From: Catenaria anguillulae PL171 | Lineage: Eukaryota; Blastocladiomycota; Blastocladiomycetes; Blastocladiales; Catenariaceae | NCBI GenBank assembly: GCA_002102555.1 | Contig: MCFL01000130.1 | Location: 1 to 64,000 of the forward strand | Reading direction: 5' to 3' | DNA: 64,000 nucleotides | Shown: piece by piece, positions 60,731 to 64,000 of the stretch | Position numbering within the stretch: the stretch's first letter is position 1 | How the letters are laid out: each line of letters starts with the position of its first letter | Translations under genes and position numbers: made by a program | Notes under the pieces: generated by a model | What the model saw: only the letters and a program-made list of their open reading frames with translations | Told to the model about the DNA's origin: nothing | Database searches by the model: none

Positions 60731-61162
60731 TTACTCGTCGGCCTCCTCGGCAGCCTGGTCAATGTTGAAGTAACGGAGCTGGAACGAGTTGCGGTCCGAG
60801 GCAACCACACGGAGCCAGTCACGGAGCTGGTACTTCTTGAGGAACTTCTTGGCAAGGTACTTGACGTAACGCTTGGAGAAGGGCACGGTCGAGGTAACAG
60901 TCACCTTGGAGTCGCCATCGCGGGCAATCTTGACAGCCTCGCCGAGGTTGTTGGTGCGGCCGTTCACCTTGAAGCGGTCGTGAAGGAACTTCTCGAAGGC
61001 AGCGGCATCGAAAATCTTGTCCGAAGCGGCCTGGGCGCAGTCAAGGGTCACCTTGTAGATCTTGGGGGTCTGGTTTTGCAGGGACCAGAGTGCGAGGTCA
61101 GCACAGGAAACAGTGGACGAGGCGGCCGTGGGAAATAGAAATCAACGTACTTGGGGAGCCAT
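60731..61162 (-). CDS. RPL22: 60S ribosomal protein eL22
   Basis: Cytosolic large-subunit ribosomal protein. A 12-base first exon (61151-61162, MAPQ) is followed by an 81-bp intron (GTACGT...ACCAG) and exon 60731-61069, giving 116 residues. The body matches eL22: IYKVTLDCAQAASDKIFDAA, FLHDRFKVNGRTNNLG, STVPFSKRYVKYLAKKFL, YQLRDWLRVVASDRNSF, and an acidic end EEADE. An intron directly after the first few codons is typical of fungal ribosomal protein genes. It shares its upstream region with the divergent small gene at 61556. Confidence 0.96.
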
Positions 61163-61555
61163 TTTTGGGGATGGTTGGGCAATGACGTGTCCTCGATATT
61201 GGGTGGGAGAAGGAACCTGCAATCCTTGCCAAGATCACCCCAAGCATGTTTGCCTTGTTGGGTCCATTTGCTTGTCGTGTGGAGTTGTTTGGGTACAGAT
61301 CGAAGTACCACACAATGCGTCACGTGCACTGTTGCCACGACCCACCCATAGTGCCGATCTGACGGGATGAACGCGTCTCAGTGTCTCAGTGAAAGTGTCT
61401 CACCGACATGTTTTGCTTTCCACAATAAAAGCTGCAGCTGCAGCTGTGGCAACGTGGAGGTACAAATATCTGGCCTCATCCTCTCAATCGCAAGCCTCCT
61501 CACTCTGACCATGCATCCAAGCATACGCACTAATCTAACCAAGTACACACGCACA
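61163..61555. promoter_or_regulatory. Divergent promoter region, eL22 / small hypothetical
   Basis: 393 bp between divergent starts. A GCTGCAGCTGCAGCTG inverted run lies at 61431-61447. A TACAAATA-like AT element near 61459 could serve the plus-strand gene. Confidence 0.4.
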
Positions 61556-61903
61556 ATGTCGGACCAACAACAGCAACAGCAATCCAAGCAGCACTCGGCC
61601 TCGTCGACGACGGTGCCAGTGGCCCACAAGGAAGTCCACCCGGCGGCCTGGTCCAAGGCGCTCAACCAAGCCGAAAACTCGGAACGCGACTCGTCGTTGC
61701 GCCATTCAACCCGGGTCCAAGACAAAGCTCACAAGGTGGCCGAGCTCGTCAAGCAAGCCGAGGGCGGGTCGCAAGTGCAGGTACAAGTCACGGACGACGG
61801 GATTGCCGTGGGAAACGTCAAGTTGCAGCACACACCGGGCGGAAAGTGCGAGTTGGCGCACGAGCATGGAAGCGGGTGTGCCGAGTATGGCGCGCATGAA
61901 TGA
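61556..61903 (+). CDS. Small hydrophilic protein of unknown function
   Basis: Single exon of 115 residues from ATG 61556 (MSDQQQQQQSKQHSASS). Gln-rich start, then HPAAWSKALNQAENSERDSS, then a Val-rich stretch (VQVQVTDDGIAVGNVKL) and a His/Cys end (CELAHEHGSGCAEYGAHE). No family recognised. An in-frame ATG 45 bp upstream (61511) is possible but adds a poorly conserved-looking head. Good codon bias supports coding. Confidence 0.6.
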   Translation: MSDQQQQQQSKQHSASSTTVPVAHKEVHPAAWSKALNQAENSERDSSLRHSTRVQDKAHKVAELVKQAEGGSQVQVQVTDDGIAVGNVKLQHTPGGKCELAHEHGSGCAEYGAHE

Positions 61904-62425
61904 CGGTGCCTGGGCCAAAGATTGTCGGATCAAGAAACAAGAAGCAATCCTGGTTGAGTCTGAATGTCTTGTATATTTCCATTCCTTTCCCAAATGTTGA
62001 GAGCAACGACTCGGAGGGTTTCGTTTTTGTCATCTGAAGTCGGTTCTTACCTGTTCATTTTACGTCCGTCTACTTTTGACCATTACCAATCTGGTCCATA
62101 TCCCGCCACGGGGAAAAGCTGATTCGTTGCATGTGTACCTCAGCTGAAGGGAGGATTTTAACAAAGGGCCGGAAACACATGTCGGCGCCATACAACTCGC
62201 AACGGCCTGCCCACCGTCGGGCGGCGCCGTTCGCGATTTGGAACAGAGTTCGAGAAGAGCTCCGAAGTTGACCGGGCGGAAGCGGGGCTGCTGTCATCAG
62301 CACGACAACGATCCAACATCAGTCATTTGAAATAAGTAAGTAACAAATCTTGAATGCCACACAATTCAATACCTGAATCGACCTACATATCGCATTTTCA
62401 AATCCATACCACCAATCTTTCACCA
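61904..62425. other. Intergenic, no gene seen
   Basis: About 520 bp between two plus-strand genes; no conserved frame. Confidence 0.5.
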
Positions 62426-64000
62426 ATGTCATCTACAGCACACGCCGCTGGCCATGCCGCGGCCCTTCTCACACATCTGCCATCACGGCTGCCTCCGCTT
62501 CTGGCGCTGGCACCACCGACACGGCCAAACCGGTCCTCAACGTGATCGTCATTGGCAACCTCGAATCAGGCAAGTCCACAACGACCGGCCACCTCGTCTT
62601 CAAGTGCGGCACCCTGTCGCCGGAAACCCTCGCCGCCTTCCACGCCGCCGACCCGACCCGGTCGCCCACGTCCACTTCGTCCCCCCACACTTCTTCCATG
62701 CCGTACTCGTGGCTCATGCAGCGCATCATGGCCCTGAAATCCTCCTCTCCGAACGACTCGTCTGCCGATGTCGACGTGCACCCGGATCAAGCCAAGTTTG
62801 CCACGCCCAAATACTCGGTGCACGTGATTGATGTGCCGGGGCACCGCGACTTTGTAGCCAACCTTATCACGGGCGCCACGCGCGCAGACATGGCCGTGCT
62901 GGTCGTGTCTGCTGTGCCCGACGAGCCCGCGCGCCAGGCCATGTTGAGCGGGCAGGGCGAGACCTTTGAGCACGCCATGCTGGCGTACACGCTGGGCATC
63001 AAGCAAATTGTGGTGGCCGTCAACAAGATGGACCAGGTCGGGTGGGCTCAGGATAGGTTTGTGCAGACTGTGGGCGATGTCACGGGCATGTTGAAGCGAA
63101 TTGGGTACAATATCAAGACGGTCCCGTTTGTGCCCATCAGTGGCGCCACAGGGCATGGGCTCATGGATGCGCAGACACAAGTCATGCCGTGGTTTACTGG
63201 GTGGAAGCGTGAGGGAAAGACGGGTGACAAGACTGGTAGGACTTCTATTTTTTTCTTATCCTTTGGTCGGGGGCCGGTGAAGGACATGGAAGCTTAACAC
63301 TTTATCACCGGCGTGGTGTAGGAATGTCGTTGGTTGCCGCGCTCGATGCGACCGACCCACCGCGCAAACTCGCAGACAAACCACTCCGCATTTCCATCCA
63401 GGATGTGTACAAAGTGTCGTCCATCGGCACCATGCCCGTTGGCCGCGTCGAGGCAGGCATCCTGCGCCCGGGGATGTCGATCCGGTTTGCCCCGGGGACT
63501 GCCACAGGCACCGTCACCTCGGTCGAAGCACGCCGCGACTCTGAGCCCAAATCGTCCGCGTCCGGCAGTGTTCACGGATCGAGCGACTCGGTGTTCACAC
63601 CCTGTGTGCCGACACTCGAAGCCATGCCTGGCGATAACGTTGGGTTTGGCGTCAGTAATATTTCAATCCGCGACTTGCGCCGCGGATACATTGGGTCGGA
63701 CGCATCCGATCCGGAATCCATGGCGTACGAATCCGTGTCATTCACGGCACACGTGGTGGTGATGCCGACCGCAGGCACGCAGTCGGTGCAAGCCGGCGAC
63801 GAGCTTGTCATGGATACACATACGGCCCACGTGACGGTCAAGATCTCGGATATTTTGGCGCGCGTGGACCGGCGGTCTGGGCAGATGGTTGAAGAGACGC
63901 CCAAGCAGGGGCTCAAGGCGGGCGATGCCGCCGTCATTCGGTGTACGCCTGCAAAGCCCTTGTGCGTCGAGCCGTTCTCAGAGTATCCTGCATTGGGCAG
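62426..64000 (+). CDS. Divergent eEF1A-like translational GTPase, 3' end outside window
   Basis: Related to eEF1A/eRF3/Hbs1 GTPases that bring tRNA or release/rescue factors to the ribosome. The GTPase motifs are NLESGKSTTTGHL (P-loop), DVPGHRDFVANLITG (G3), NKMDQV (G4) and PISGATGHG (G5). Domain II starts KPLRISIQDVYKVSSIGTMPVGRVE. The switch I region is replaced: where eEF1A has the RGITI threonine block, this protein has a long Ser/Pro insert and then DVDVHPDQAKFATPKY. Intron about 63236-63321. ATG 62426 (MSSTAHAAGHAAA) fits the head, but one base appears missing near 62465 before ...DTAKPVLNVIVIGN. It is most likely a fast-evolving paralogue rather than the main elongation factor. Confidence 0.82.

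Noticed and set aside
61431..61447. GCTGCAGCTGCAGCTG run as a terminator or hairpin RNA
   Set aside because: Short self-complementary repeat without a partner structure; treated as simple sequence in a promoter.

Overview
The window looks like nuclear DNA from a fungus. The genes carry many short GT-AG introns (about 45-105 bp, donors mostly GTACGT, GTACGC or GTATG). The core genes are eukaryotic: PCNA, ribosomal protein eL22, mitochondrial ribosomal protein mS38, the COPII-vesicle protein Erv46, a Sct1/Gpt2-type acyltransferase, GDP-mannose pyrophosphorylase and eukaryotic-type UDP-galactopyranose mutase. A chitinase of the LysM-hevein-GH18 'killer-toxin-like' type and a GABA-B-like class C receptor fit fungi. 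A broken but recognisable CEP41 homologue (a basal-body/cilium protein) suggests a lineage that still makes flagellated zoospores, such as Blastocladiomycota or chytrids. That placement is inference.

Layout. 1-5.5 kb: the CEP41-like gene, a truncated LysM gene and an unidentified frame-broken gene. 5.8-8.2 kb: a Gln/His-rich protein. 9.1-18.4 kb: a 27-exon gene for a secreted protein of about 1,839 residues (six LysM, one hevein-type chitin-binding domain, a GH18 domain with its catalytic motif, a hydrophobic segment and a long C-terminal region), followed in the same orientation by a second, headless copy of only its C-terminal 260 residues. 18.7-24.1 kb: mS38, then UDP-galactopyranose mutase divergent from GDP-mannose pyrophosphorylase. 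24.7-27.4 kb: a von Willebrand A-domain protein. 27.5-32.2 kb: a class C GPCR ending in a PH-like domain, and a degenerate kinase-like gene. 33-36 kb: a small secreted protein and a decayed S9 peptidase. 35.9-46 kb: Erv46, a Myb/SANT-like Q-rich regulator and a membrane alpha/beta hydrolase. 48-52.7 kb: the acyltransferase and a secreted Cys-containing protein. 54.4-64 kb: PCNA, a large acidic disordered protein with two SUMO-interacting motifs, eL22, a small hypothetical and a divergent eEF1A-like GTPase cut by the window end.

The most notable structure is the chitinase locus. The full-length gene is flanked upstream by a partial copy of its 5' end (signal peptide plus LysM modules) and downstream by a partial copy of its 3' end, both keeping the exon-intron pattern, including a 14-base microexon. 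A complete secreted multidomain protein beside a spare C-terminal cassette resembles, in layout only, the orphan C-terminal cassettes of bacterial polymorphic toxin loci. The function of the C-terminal region is unknown.

Several otherwise well conserved genes are broken by isolated frame changes, and nearly all would be explained by one missing base. This points at least partly to sequence or assembly error rather than gene death.
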